From NCBI GenBank assembly GCA_043770095.1, contig JAYVIR010000081.1, positions 124,001-188,000 on the forward strand: a stretch of DNA of 64,000 bases. The letters are read 5' to 3'. The notes under the pieces are model-generated. The model saw only the letters and a list, made by a program, of their open reading frames with translations. It was not told where the DNA came from and did not search any database. Shown here one piece after another: positions 50,916-59,633 of the stretch (positions within the stretch are counted from its first letter, which is position 1; each line of letters begins with the position of its first letter). The translations under genes and the position numbers were made by a program. Source of the stretch: JBGSUZ01 sp043770095. Its GTDB lineage: Bacteria; Bacillota; Clostridia; Peptostreptococcales; Acidaminobacteraceae.

Positions 50916-50977
50916 TTGACTTTAATTTACAGTGTTGGTATTATCTAATTAGGCGGAATTTGTCGTAATTTGTCGAA
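50916..50977 (+). promoter_or_regulatory. abrB promoter with tandem Spo0A boxes
   Basis: TTGACT (50916-50921), 17 bases, TATTAT (50939-50944) is a strong promoter. Just downstream are TTGTCGTA (50960-50967) and TTGTCGAA (50970-50977); the second is an exact Spo0A box and the first differs by one base, with a ten-base period. In Bacillus, Spo0A~P represses abrB from tandem boxes downstream of its start site, and the layout here is the same. Confidence 0.75.
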
Positions 50978-51000
50978 GAAAACTAAAAGGAGAAATTAAA

Positions 51001-51243
51001 ATGAAATCAACAGGAATCGTAAGAAAAGTAGACGAACTAGGTAGAGTTGTTATTCCAATCGAATTAAGAAGAACTCTCAGCATTGGTGAAAAAGACGCTC
51101 TTGAAATCTTCACAGAAGGTGACACGATCATTCTTAAGAAATATGAGCCTGCATGTGTATTCTGCGGCCAAGCAAAAGGCGTTAAAAACCTTAAAGGTAA
51201 AAACGTTTGTCCAGAATGTATCGTTGAAATTGGCGGTCTTTAA
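51001..51243 (+). CDS. abrB: AbrB-family transition-state regulator
   Basis: The 80-residue protein has the AbrB swapped-hairpin DNA-binding domain ('STGIVRKVDELGRVVIPIEL', 'GEKDALEIFTEGDTIILKKY') and a short C-terminal zinc-knuckle-like region with CxxC pairs ('CVFCGQ', 'CPECIVE'). AbrB proteins repress post-exponential genes during growth. AAAGGAG precedes the ATG. Its promoter has two Spo0A boxes. In Bacillus abrB also lies between metS and the rsmI gene. Confidence 0.93.
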   Translation: MKSTGIVRKVDELGRVVIPIELRRTLSIGEKDALEIFTEGDTIILKKYEPACVFCGQAKGVKNLKGKNVCPECIVEIGGL

Positions 51244-51273
51244 TCTTGAATTTTATGTTTTTAAAAAATAATG

Positions 51274-51302
51274 AGCCAACTCTAACGAGTTGGCTTTTTT
51301 TT
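51274..51302 (+). terminator. rho-independent terminator of abrB
   Basis: AGCCAACTC and GAGTTGGCT pair across a TAAC loop, followed by eight T. Confidence 0.9.
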
Positions 51303-51322
51303 ATGCCCTCACTTACCCAAGC

Positions 51323-52228
51323 CTACAAATCAATCGAAACCTGATATACTTCTTTTTTAGGCAATTCCCTGCGCTTTGCAACAACGGCAGTAGCCTCTTT
51401 TTTGTCCATCCCTTGTTCCATCAGTAGCATCAATTCTTCGGCAATGCTCAGCTGATCGAGCGGATTTTCAATGGTCGGCGCCTCGCCTTCAAAACCAGAG
51501 AGGATAATGACAAATTCGCCTCTAGGTTCATTGAGTTCGAAATACTGACCCAGCTGCTCCAGCGTCCCTCTTTGAAAATTCTCAAACCGCTTTGTCAGTT
51601 CTTTGCATACCGCAGCTTCTCTTGCGCCCAAAACTTCAAACGCATCTTTCAAAAAATCTTTTAACCGATGAGGCGCTTCATAGAAAATCAAGGTTCTTGA
51701 ATCGTATCTCAGGCTTTCAAATTGTTTTTTTCGAACTTTGCTGTTGCGATCGACAAACCCTTCAAATGCAAATCGACGCGTCGGCAGCCCAGATAAAACC
51801 AGTGCATGAATGGCCGCAACGGGTCCATCTACACAAACCATTTCAATATTGGCTTCAATCGCCAGTTTCACCAAGTCTTCGCCGGGATCGGATATGCCAG
51901 GCATCCCTGCATCGGATAAAAGGGCAATGTTTTGACCCGCCAAAAGCTTCTCAATCAGCTTAGGACCTGCTTTTAACCGATTGTGTTCATGATAGCTCAC
52001 CAAGGATTTTTGAATTTCCAGATGATTAAGCAGTTTCAGACTATGTCTCGTGTCCTCAGCCGCCACCAGGTCGACCGCCTTGAGTGTTTTGATTAAGCGG
52101 AGTGTTACGTCGTCCAAGTTACCAATTGGCGTCCCACAGATATACAGCGTGCCACAAGGCAACTTCGTGAGTGCCTCCGATTCAACGGAGACCATAGCGT
52201 CTATTTCAACTTTCTTTTTCTTAGCCAT
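51323..52228 (-). CDS. rsmI: 16S rRNA (cytidine1402-2'-O)-methyltransferase
   Basis: The protein (301 residues) is a SPOUT-independent tetrapyrrole-methylase-fold enzyme with 'GTLYICGTPIGNLDDVTLR', 'VAAEDTRHSLKLLNHLEI', 'LLSDAGMPGISDPGEDLV' and 'GPVAAIHALVLSGLPTRRFAF'. RsmI methylates the ribose of C1402 in the ribosomal P site. The start at 52228 follows GGAGG, overlapping the end of trmN by eight bases; longer starts upstream lie within trmN. Confidence 0.93.
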   Translation of the reverse strand: MAKKKKVEIDAMVSVESEALTKLPCGTLYICGTPIGNLDDVTLRLIKTLKAVDLVAAEDTRHSLKLLNHLEIQKSLVSYHEHNRLKAGPKLIEKLLAGQNIALLSDAGMPGISDPGEDLVKLAIEANIEMVCVDGPVAAIHALVLSGLPTRRFAFEGFVDRNSKVRKKQFESLRYDSRTLIFYEAPHRLKDFLKDAFEVLGAREAAVCKELTKRFENFQRGTLEQLGQYFELNEPRGEFVIILSGFEGEAPTIENPLDQLSIAEELMLLMEQGMDKKEATAVVAKRRELPKKEVYQVSIDL

Positions 52229-53000
52229 GGATTTCCTCCCGTTTGTCAAAAACATTGATTTGAACATTTCCATAAATTTCGTAAATTTCAGGCGTATACT
52301 GGCCATCTTCTTGATAAACAATCAGCGGATCGAGGAATTTCAATTCCGGTCGTCCGCCCCTCACGCCCTTGATCAGCATAATGTTTGGCTTTTTGAACAC
52401 GCTTGGCTGAACCAGTCGAATTTCCTTCGGCTCCAATTTGTACTGACGCATCAAGCTGACGATGTCCACAAGTCGCATCGGCCTATGAACCATATAGAAG
52501 GCGCCACCCGGCTTTAGCATCGCAGAAGAGACGCGGATCACATCCTCAAGGTCGCAGAGTACTTCATGGCGCGAAATCCGCTTTTGATCCTCATCGTTTT
52601 GAATCCCGCCTGACCCCGACATGTACGGCGGATTCGTCACAACGACGTCGACCGTTCCATTATCAATATACTTGGCATATTTTTTCAAATTATCATTCAC
52701 AATCTCTATGCGACCCTCAAGAGCATTCATGCGAACACTTCTAGAGGCCATATCTGCCATGCCGGATTGCACCTCAAATGCCGTAATTTTAGAAGCATTG
52801 CTTTTGGTGCTGAGTAAAATAGGAATAATGCCCGTCCCAGTCCCAAGTTCTACAACACTTGCACCGTCCTTTACTTTCGCAAAGTCACTGAGCAGCACGG
52901 CGTCAATTCCAAAACAAAAACTGTCGGGATTTTGAATAATTTTTAGTCCATCCAGTTGCAAATCATCTATGCGCTCATGCGCTTTTATCCATTGAGTCAT
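52221..53000 (-). CDS. tRNA1(Val) adenine-37 N6-methyltransferase-like protein
   Basis: The 259-residue protein (YabB/TrmN6 family) has a SAM-binding 'VVELGTGTGIIPILLS' and the N6-adenine methylase motif 'VTNPPYMSGSG', preceded by 'IIQNPDSFCFGIDAVLLSDF', a family signature. The start at 53000 follows AAGGAGAG. It lies between ricT and rsmI, the conserved order in Firmicutes. tRNA modification is inferred from the family. Confidence 0.88.
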   Translation of the reverse strand: MTQWIKAHERIDDLQLDGLKIIQNPDSFCFGIDAVLLSDFAKVKDGASVVELGTGTGIIPILLSTKSNASKITAFEVQSGMADMASRSVRMNALEGRIEIVNDNLKKYAKYIDNGTVDVVVTNPPYMSGSGGIQNDEDQKRISRHEVLCDLEDVIRVSSAMLKPGGAFYMVHRPMRLVDIVSLMRQYKLEPKEIRLVQPSVFKKPNIMLIKGVRGGRPELKFLDPLIVYQEDGQYTPEIYEIYGNVQINVFDKREEIHG

Positions 53001-53024
53001 AATCGCTCTCTCCTTACAAACAAA

Positions 53025-53054
53025 CAGAGGCTCACTGAAATTCATGAGCCTCTG
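53025..53054 (-). terminator. hairpin between ricT and trmN-like gene
   Basis: CAGAGGCTCA and TGAGCCTCTG form perfect 10-base arms with a ten-base loop, followed on the minus strand by TTTGTTTG. The imperfect U-tract suggests partial termination or mRNA processing. Confidence 0.5.
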
Positions 53055-53109
53055 CATTTTATAACACTATTATATTAGTTGCACAAAGTAATTACAATCC
53101 AAATCACGA

Positions 53110-54603
53110 CTAAGACTCAGAAGGTTTTCCACCTTGATGAGGCGTATGAGGCTTTTGATTTGTACCTTCGTGATGTTTGTGTGTCGTGCCATCATGAGGC
53201 TTATGATCCTTTTGATGCGGGTGTCGATTTTTCTTAAATGGTCTTTGTCCCCCTGCATTTGCTGGAGAACCTACGCCTGCAGGTGTGTTTTCTGATTCTG
53301 TCTGAGCCGCCTTTGAAGCCGCCTGACTCTCTTCCTTACGATCAAGTTCGCCGTTATAATCTTCTAAAGACTGTTTCGGTTTACGATCTGGGCGAGGTCT
53401 CGCTTTCTTGTCAAATCGATTGCCTTTCGCTTCAGGCGCATTTTTACGAACGTCATTGTCTCTTGGTGCATTTTCCTTAGCAGGTACAACCGCGCCAACA
53501 GCAGGTTCGTGTTCAGAAACAGCAACCGTCTTAGCAAATGTTTTTGCACGTTGCACAGCTTCCTCTTGTGCCTTTGCAGGTAAAGGATCGCGATTTGGTT
53601 TTCTATTATTCTGATAAGGCTTTTTATCGCCGCCTTTGCAGCCACATTTCTTGTCGCCGCCTTTGCAGCCTTTTTGCTTAAGTTCGCCTTCATTTTCGGC
53701 TAAAAATTCCTTTGGAATTTCATCTGTGCCTTCAATGACAATCCGATCAGACTCTTCTACTTGAGCAGATTTTTTTAATATCGCTTTAATTTGATCTTTT
53801 TTATACGTCACAATGTCTTCGCCAAGTTCAGGATTTTCTTCTCGTTCTTTAACAATGTGTCTGACTTTAATGGATTCCAATAAAATATTGGTGTCAAAGA
53901 CCACTGCTGGCCCTTCCTCTGTAAGTACTCTGTCTCCTCGGTTAGGCATGCCCTTTCGAAGGTATAGATACGTATCGTGCTCATACTTTAAGCAGCACAT
54001 CAATCTGCCGCAAATACCGGAAATTTTAGTCGGGTTAAGCGATAAATTTTGATCTTTTGCCATTTTAATCGAAACTGGGGCAAAGTCACCTAACCAATTG
54101 GCACAGCAAAGACCAACGCCGCAAGGGCCAATCCCATTGACCATTTTGGCTTCATCTCTAACGCCAATTTGTCTGAGTTCAATTCTGGTTTTAAAGACAG
54201 CGGCCAAATCTTTGACCAATTCTCTAAAATCAATTCTGCCATCTGCCGTAAAATAAAAAATAACTTTGTTATTGTCAAAGGTGTATTCGACATCGATTAA
54301 TTTCATATCTAAGTCGTGAGCCCTTATTTTTTCTTCGCAAACACTAAAGGTTTCCCCATTTTTCTCTTTGTTTTTCTCATGAACAACAACGTCTTCAGAT
54401 GAAGCAATTCTCAGTACTTTCTTTAAAGGTGAGACTATTTCTTCTTCCGAGACATCTCTCTTTCCTATGACCACATGACCAAATTCAATCCCTCTAGCCG
54501 TTTCGACTATGACATTATCCTCTTTTTGTATATCCAAGTGATCAGGATCAAAATAATAGATTTTACCAGCTTTTTTAAATCTGACCCCAACGACGGTTAT
54601 CAT
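53110..54603 (-). CDS. ricT: PSP1-domain protein RicT (YaaT) with long charged tail
   Basis: Residues 1-270 are the PSP1/RicT core: 'IEFGHVVIGKRDVSEEEIV', 'RIELRQIGVRDEAKMV', and the cysteine block 'GPCGVGLCCANWLGDF' and 'GICGRLMCCLKYEHDTY' that holds Fe-S clusters in the RicAFT complex. That complex promotes RNase Y-dependent mRNA processing and sporulation phosphorelay in Bacillus. Residues about 315-497 are low-complexity: two CKGGDKK repeats, then Lys/Pro/Asn/Ala-rich and finally His/Lys-rich sequence, much longer than usual. The ATG overlaps the holB stop as ATGA, after GGAGG. Confidence 0.9.
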   Translation of the reverse strand: MITVVGVRFKKAGKIYYFDPDHLDIQKEDNVIVETARGIEFGHVVIGKRDVSEEEIVSPLKKVLRIASSEDVVVHEKNKEKNGETFSVCEEKIRAHDLDMKLIDVEYTFDNNKVIFYFTADGRIDFRELVKDLAAVFKTRIELRQIGVRDEAKMVNGIGPCGVGLCCANWLGDFAPVSIKMAKDQNLSLNPTKISGICGRLMCCLKYEHDTYLYLRKGMPNRGDRVLTEEGPAVVFDTNILLESIKVRHIVKEREENPELGEDIVTYKKDQIKAILKKSAQVEESDRIVIEGTDEIPKEFLAENEGELKQKGCKGGDKKCGCKGGDKKPYQNNRKPNRDPLPAKAQEEAVQRAKTFAKTVAVSEHEPAVGAVVPAKENAPRDNDVRKNAPEAKGNRFDKKARPRPDRKPKQSLEDYNGELDRKEESQAASKAAQTESENTPAGVGSPANAGGQRPFKKNRHPHQKDHKPHDGTTHKHHEGTNQKPHTPHQGGKPSES

Positions 54604-55580
54604 ATTTGACCTCCTGTAAGTTTAAGCAACATCGCTTCCGCCACCAAAGGGTGATTGGCATTCGCACCAATGGCCTTTTTAGCCGCTTCTACGATTTCTA
54701 TATAAAAAGGAACTCGCTGGGTTTCCACAAACTTGCTGAGACTTAAAAAAGTCTCTGTCACCTCTTTTGTAAAGCGAAGAGGCGAATTTGGATGGATTTT
54801 TAACAGCAATGTATCTCTATACCATATTATCATCAAATCCATAAAAGAGATAGTAGAAACTTTGTCTGCCATATAGGGGTCTATACGTTCAAAAGCCTTT
54901 AGTGTATCGCCTTCATGCAGTGCAACAAGGCAAGATAACGCTGCCTCTCTCATTTGGTAAAAGTCTGGTGAGCTTAACAGCTTAATGGCCATGCCTAAAG
55001 AACCATCTGCATATAATGCCGCAAGATGAGCACTTTCAGGATCATAGGCGCACTGAGTCAGCCACTTTTCCATAACACTTGGCGGTATTCGGTTAAAACT
55101 AAGCAGTTGTAAGCGAGACAATACCGTTGGCAGAAGCGCCTCTTTATTTTCTGTAATAAATAAAATCAGCACATGCCCCGGTGGCTCTTCAATCACTTTT
55201 AGGATTCTATTTTGAGCACGCACCGTCATTAAATCCGCTTGATCGACCACGACGACCTTTGTATCCGATTCAAATGGCTTTAATTGAACAAACGATTGAA
55301 ATACCTCTAATTGCTTGTCTTTAATGGAGAGCCCGTCTGGTTCGATATAAAGATAGTCAGGGTGATTTTCAGAGTCAAATTGAATGCAAGAAGGACAAAG
55401 GCCGCAAGCAACAACCCCTTTTCCGCACAGCATCGTCTTAGCAAGCGCAAACGCCACTTGCTTTTTTCCAATGCCGCCTCGCCCATCAAAAAGATAGCCA
55501 TGAGCCAATTTTCGGTTGGCTATGGCATTTTGTAAAATTAACAATTGTCTATCATGTCCTATAATATCCTTAAAGTCCAT
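54600..55580 (-). CDS. holB: DNA polymerase III subunit delta-prime
   Basis: The 326-residue clamp-loader ATPase has 'IIGHDRQLLILQNAI', a P-loop 'FDGRGGIGKKQVAFAL', the zinc site 'CGLCPSCIQF', and sensor-type 'EEPPGHVLILFITENKEALL' followed by 'TVLSRLQLLSF'. The P-loop GGIGKK is intact in form. It helps load the sliding clamp. Its 3' end overlaps ricT by four bases and it follows darA. Confidence 0.93.
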   Translation of the reverse strand: MDFKDIIGHDRQLLILQNAIANRKLAHGYLFDGRGGIGKKQVAFALAKTMLCGKGVVACGLCPSCIQFDSENHPDYLYIEPDGLSIKDKQLEVFQSFVQLKPFESDTKVVVVDQADLMTVRAQNRILKVIEEPPGHVLILFITENKEALLPTVLSRLQLLSFNRIPPSVMEKWLTQCAYDPESAHLAALYADGSLGMAIKLLSSPDFYQMREAALSCLVALHEGDTLKAFERIDPYMADKVSTISFMDLMIIWYRDTLLLKIHPNSPLRFTKEVTETFLSLSKFVETQRVPFYIEIVEAAKKAIGANANHPLVAEAMLLKLTGGQI

Positions 55581-55590
55581 CTAAAACTCC

Positions 55591-55917
55591 TTAAAACTTG
55601 AAATACTGTGAGACATCTAAAATAAACACAGTTGCGCCACCAACGGTGACTTCAATCGGCATCGTCATGAAACCACTCGTTTCTGCCATCATTGCCGTAC
55701 TGGTCGTAATTTCTTTTCGAACTTTGCAATTCTCTTTAATTTTTTCTAAAACCACATCTACTTGATCTATTTCAACACCGACGAGTACTGTCGTATTCCC
55801 CGCTCTGAGGAATCCACCCGTAGAGGCCAGTTTGGTCACACCAATTTTTGTTTCGCTTAGTGCTGAGATCAGATCATGTGCATCTTCATCGTGTATAATC
55901 GCCACTATCAGTTTCAT
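55591..55917 (-). CDS. darA: cyclic-di-AMP receptor DarA (PII-like)
   Basis: The 108-residue protein is of the YaaQ/DarA family: 'MKLIVAIIHDEDAHDLISAL', 'TKLASTGGFLRAGNTTVLVG' and 'GGATVFILDVSQYFKF'. These trimeric PII-like proteins bind cyclic di-AMP; downstream targets are uncertain. It lies 10 bases before holB on the same strand, the standard arrangement. Confidence 0.93.
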   Translation of the reverse strand: MKLIVAIIHDEDAHDLISALSETKIGVTKLASTGGFLRAGNTTVLVGVEIDQVDVVLEKIKENCKVRKEITTSTAMMAETSGFMTMPIEVTVGGATVFILDVSQYFKF

Positions 55918-55929
55918 AAAACACCTCCA

Positions 55930-56487
55930 CTATTTGACTGTACCGACTTTTTGAATCGGCCACAACCGTACGAGTACTTTACCCACTAATTCTTTTTGGC
56001 TGATCAACCCTACCAATTCGCTACGGCTATCCAGACTTACCGCCCGATTGTCTCCCATCATAAAGAATTCACCTTCGGGAATCTTTATAATATGGACTTC
56101 GCCGATATTTTCACTGCTCACATAAGTTTCTTCTAAAACGACACCGTTTATTGTAACTATACCATCTTTTAGTTCAATCGAATCACCGGGCAAGCCGACA
56201 ACTCTTTTAATAAGGTTTTTTTGCGTATCTTTGGTCACAAATATTTTTTGAAACACATTCAAAGAGCGAATGTCATCTTCAGTCAAAGTCAGCTTAGATT
56301 TAAACGATACAATGTCGCCTCGTTCAACCGAGTGTGTTTTTTGAAGGAGTAAAACGTCTTTTTCGATTAATGTAGGATACATCGACGTACTATATACTAC
56401 GGTAGTGCCTAGGAACATCTTAAACAATAAAACAATGACAAGTGCCACTGCAAAAGACTTCAACCACTCCAATATTTCCTTAATCAT
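55930..56487 (-). CDS. lepB: signal peptidase I
   Basis: The 185-residue protein has one N-terminal membrane segment, the catalytic Ser in 'VYSTSMYPTLIEKDVLL', the general-base Lys in 'LIKRVVGLPGDSIEL', and box E 'GEFFMMGDNRAVSLDSR'. This is the Ser/Lys type for ordinary Sec substrates, distinct from the Ser/His enzyme of the tasA-like locus. The start at 56487 follows GAGGAGAG. It occupies the place where tmk is found in Bacillus (between the decarboxylase and darA). Confidence 0.93.
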   Translation of the reverse strand: MIKEILEWLKSFAVALVIVLLFKMFLGTTVVYSTSMYPTLIEKDVLLLQKTHSVERGDIVSFKSKLTLTEDDIRSLNVFQKIFVTKDTQKNLIKRVVGLPGDSIELKDGIVTINGVVLEETYVSSENIGEVHIIKIPEGEFFMMGDNRAVSLDSRSELVGLISQKELVGKVLVRLWPIQKVGTVK

Positions 56488-56557
56488 TCTCTCTCTCCTC
56501 ACTTATCTTGGTATGTGAAGCAAGTTAACCATCTGTTTGACTTGCCTTACAACTCTA

Positions 56558-58021
56558 TTATAATCTATTTTCATCTATTTTACAGTTTTTCACTGTTAAA
56601 ATTCTAATTTTGTCATTTCTGACACCTAAAATTTTATGACCCCATTTCAAATAACGCCCAATCATCTCAACGTGCTTTTCAGAAATTTTTTCTCCAGGAC
56701 ATAACATTGGAACGCCTGGCGGGTAGGGAATAATCCAATCGCCACTTACCGCACCGCAGGCAGAGGCTAGCGCTATCTCAGAAACTTGCCAATCTGAAAT
56801 GTCACCAGGACTCACAATCAATTGGCTTGATAATTCTAAAAATCCGTCATAATAACCCATAAGCGTCAGAGAATTTTTGTCTTCAAGTCTATTTTCCTGG
56901 GAAATTTCTTCAAGTGCTTGCCTTAATCGATTAAAATCTTCCTTATTACTGCACATGCTTGCCATCAATAATACATGAGAACGTACGGCGTATTCAGATT
57001 GAATGCCTTTTTGGTAAAGCATTTTATCCAGTTCATAACCATCTAATCCTAGCAAATGACCACTTAAGCATAGTTTTGTCTCATCAAAATGCCAAATATT
57101 TGCCCGCTTTAAACTCGACTGATCCCAAAATTCAAAACCTAAAACTCTACCGTCAATTTTGAGCTGACGGACTTCTTCAAGGCACTCTTCCATAGCTTCA
57201 GCCCCGACTTCAGAAGCAATATGAATGGCTTCGTCAATGGAACTGAGCATCACATAGGAAGGACTCGAAGACTGGAACACCGTCAAGTAATGGGCAATCT
57301 CATCTCTTTGCGCAAGGTCAGTCCCAATGTGCAAAATAGCCGTTTGCGTCATCGCAGGCATCGTCTTGTGAAGGCTTTGAACCACAACATCTGCGCCCAC
57401 ATCAAGTGCCGACGGCGGCAGTTTTTCGCTCAGCCAGAGGTGTGCCCCATGCGCTTCATCGACAAGAAGCTGAATCCCTTTCTCCGCTGTTACCAGCCTA
57501 ATTTTTTCGATATTCACGCAGGCGCCGCTATAAGAAGGATAAGTGCACACCACTGCTTTAATATCCGCGTTTTCGGCCAAAGTGGTCTCTAAAGCCTCTT
57601 CGTCCATTCCAATCGCAATACCTGTCAACGCATCGACCTTCGGCATTAGATAAATGGGACAAAGTCCTCCCAAAGATACCGCATGGTGAATGGAGCGATG
57701 CGCGTCCCTCGAAATCACTATTTTTTCTCCGCGATTAACCGTGCCCATAATCATCGCCATAATCCCGCAAGAAGAGCCGTTGACTAAAAAGAAGCTTTCT
57801 TTAGAGCCGTATATCTTCTCCGCGCGTTGCTTTGCCTCTAACAAAATAGACTCCGGATCATGCAAGTTATCTGCGCCCGGTATCTCCGTAATATCAATAT
57901 CCCAAAAACTTTTAAAATTGTCTCTTAATCCATTTTGCCCGTATTTATGACCAGGCATATGAAACGAAACCCTATCGTCTCTTCTCAGGGCTTCGAGTTC
58001 CTCTCGCAGGGTTTTCAACAC
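56558..58021 (-). CDS. Orn/Lys/Arg decarboxylase-family protein
   Basis: The 487-residue PLP enzyme has 'RVSFHMPGHKYGQ', 'FLVNGSSCGIMAMIMG', 'LLVDEAHGAHLW' and the Schiff-base Lys in 'VVQSLHKTMPAMTQTAIL', with a C-terminal family domain ('IIPYPPGVPMLCPGE'). It resembles YaaO-type short decarboxylases; the substrate may be lysine, ornithine or arginine. GTG at 58021 is seven bases after GGAG; an earlier GTG (58027) overlaps the site. Its 5' end overlaps a small membrane protein gene by about 50 bases. Confidence 0.9.
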   Translation of the reverse strand: MLKTLREELEALRRDDRVSFHMPGHKYGQNGLRDNFKSFWDIDITEIPGADNLHDPESILLEAKQRAEKIYGSKESFFLVNGSSCGIMAMIMGTVNRGEKIVISRDAHRSIHHAVSLGGLCPIYLMPKVDALTGIAIGMDEEALETTLAENADIKAVVCTYPSYSGACVNIEKIRLVTAEKGIQLLVDEAHGAHLWLSEKLPPSALDVGADVVVQSLHKTMPAMTQTAILHIGTDLAQRDEIAHYLTVFQSSSPSYVMLSSIDEAIHIASEVGAEAMEECLEEVRQLKIDGRVLGFEFWDQSSLKRANIWHFDETKLCLSGHLLGLDGYELDKMLYQKGIQSEYAVRSHVLLMASMCSNKEDFNRLRQALEEISQENRLEDKNSLTLMGYYDGFLELSSQLIVSPGDISDWQVSEIALASACGAVSGDWIIPYPPGVPMLCPGEKISEKHVEMIGRYLKWGHKILGVRNDKIRILTVKNCKIDENRL

Positions 58022-58208
58022 GTCCACGCTCCTTTGGAATTTGACGTGCTTTCTTTCTCTTTTTTACCATTCTTAGCCTTGGTTTCATTTTCTTTTGGCG
58101 CCTGTTCTGAAAAGTGGCATCTTTATTAAGGTCTATAAAATAGCCGATAAAAACGCCAAATGCCAATAATCCCACAACGGTCAAAATTGCTATTTGAAAA
58201 TATGCCAT
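57972..58208 (-). CDS. small basic single-pass membrane protein
   Basis: The 78-residue protein has one membrane helix at about 5-26 ('IAILTVVGLLAFGVFIGYF') and a strongly basic tail with many Lys, Arg and Pro. GAGGTG precedes the ATG at a good distance. Its end overlaps the decarboxylase start region in another frame. The strong ribosome binding site and the N-terminal helix support a real gene, but no family is recognised. Confidence 0.6.
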   Translation of the reverse strand: MAYFQIAILTVVGLLAFGVFIGYFIDLNKDATFQNRRQKKMKPRLRMVKKRKKARQIPKERGRVENPARGTRSPEKRR

Positions 58209-58341
58209 CCCGCACCTCTATTATTAATCATTTTTCCATTAAATTGATTATGTTATTAAGCAAAACAACTTGATTGCTTAACCACATAAGGCGATTTTAT
58301 TGCTATAATAATTCTAACACAGAAATCTTAGGAGGACCCAT

Positions 58342-59523
58342 ATGCTTTCAAAAAAATTAGCATTTGTTACACCATCAGTTACCATCGGCATCAGTACCAA
58401 GGTAAATGAACTTAAAAAACAAGGTTTCCAGATCGTCAATCTGAGCATCGGCGAACCTGACTTCTTTACGCCTGAAAAAGCTAAGGAAGCTGGCATTCAA
58501 GCCATTCACGATAATAAGACAAAATACGATGCCGCTGCAGGCGTCAAAGAACTCAGAGATGCCATTGCCATCAAACTTAAAGAAGAAAACGGCGTTTCTT
58601 ATACCGCAGACGAAATTGTGGTGTCAAGCGGAGCGAAACACTGTATCACCAATGCCCTCATTGCCCTTTTAGACGATGGCGACGAAGTCCTCATTCCAAA
58701 ACCGTACTGGGTGAGCTACCCTGAGATGGTTAAATTGACTGGCGGCGTTCCTGTCTTTGTTGAAACACAAAAATCCAATGACTTCAAAGCGACCATAGAA
58801 GATCTTGAAAAAGTGATTACAGATAAGACTAAAATTATTTTCATCACAAACCCTTCAAATCCTTCTGGTGCCGTTTATACAAAGGCCGAACTTGAGCCAA
58901 TCGTGAATTACCTCACTGAAAAAGGCATTTACATCATCGCAGACGAAATCTACGAAAAAATTTGTTATAACAATGCCTTCGTTTCGATTGCTTCATTGTC
59001 TGAGAAGGCAAAAGAGATGACCATTACCATCAACGGCCTTGCCAAATCGGCCTCTATGACTGGTTGGAGAATTGGCTACACGGCTTCAAACCTTACTCTC
59101 GCTAAAGCAATGGGAACCATTCAAGGTCACTTGGTATCACACCCGGCAACCATCTCTCAATATGCTGCCATTGCAGCCATTCAAAGCTGTCAAGAAGACA
59201 TGAAAATCATGCTTGAAGCTTACCGTGCTAGAAAAGATCGTGCCATTGAACTCTTCAAAGACATCAAAGGCGTAGACTTGGTAAGACCTGACGGCGCTTT
59301 CTACCTCTTCGTTGACATGAGCATTCTAAAAAATAAAATTGAGTGGACGGATAGCTTCTCTGTCAAACTTTGCGATATTCTATTAGACGAATACAAACTC
59401 GCCATTGTTCCAGGTGCTGCTTTTGGCCTTGACGATTACGTGAGACTTTCTATCGCCGCCGATCTTAAAGACATTGAATATGGCATCAACAGCATCAAGC
59501 AATTGGTTGAGAAACACCAATAA
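58342..59523 (+). CDS. aspartate/aromatic aminotransferase (class I)
   Basis: The 393-residue PLP aminotransferase has 'IVNLSIGEPDFFTPE', 'KTKYDAAAGVKELRDAIA', 'ITNPSNPSGAVYTKAEL', 'IIADEIYEKICYN', the Schiff-base Lys in 'NGLAKSASMTGWRIGYTA' and a late substrate-binding Arg in 'DDYVRLSIA'. It resembles Bacillus-type AspC/AatA enzymes. AGGAGG precedes the ATG. An extended -10, TGCTATAAT (58301-58309), lies upstream; no -35 at the right spacing is evident. Confidence 0.93.
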   Translation: MLSKKLAFVTPSVTIGISTKVNELKKQGFQIVNLSIGEPDFFTPEKAKEAGIQAIHDNKTKYDAAAGVKELRDAIAIKLKEENGVSYTADEIVVSSGAKHCITNALIALLDDGDEVLIPKPYWVSYPEMVKLTGGVPVFVETQKSNDFKATIEDLEKVITDKTKIIFITNPSNPSGAVYTKAELEPIVNYLTEKGIYIIADEIYEKICYNNAFVSIASLSEKAKEMTITINGLAKSASMTGWRIGYTASNLTLAKAMGTIQGHLVSHPATISQYAAIAAIQSCQEDMKIMLEAYRARKDRAIELFKDIKGVDLVRPDGAFYLFVDMSILKNKIEWTDSFSVKLCDILLDEYKLAIVPGAAFGLDDYVRLSIAADLKDIEYGINSIKQLVEKHQ

Positions 59524-59559
59524 CATCATTTGAAGAACACAACTATCTTAAGCAAATAG

Positions 59560-59607
59560 AAAAGGTGCCTCTAAAGCAGATTTAATCTGATTAGAGGCAC
59601 CTTTTTT
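59560..59607. terminator. bidirectional terminator
   Basis: AAAAGGTGCCTCTAA and TTAGAGGCACCTTTT pair around a small internal stem, flanked by A- and T-runs, between the aminotransferase (+) and uraA (-). Confidence 0.9.
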
Positions 59608-59633
59608 CAAACTATATGATAGCACCATAATAA

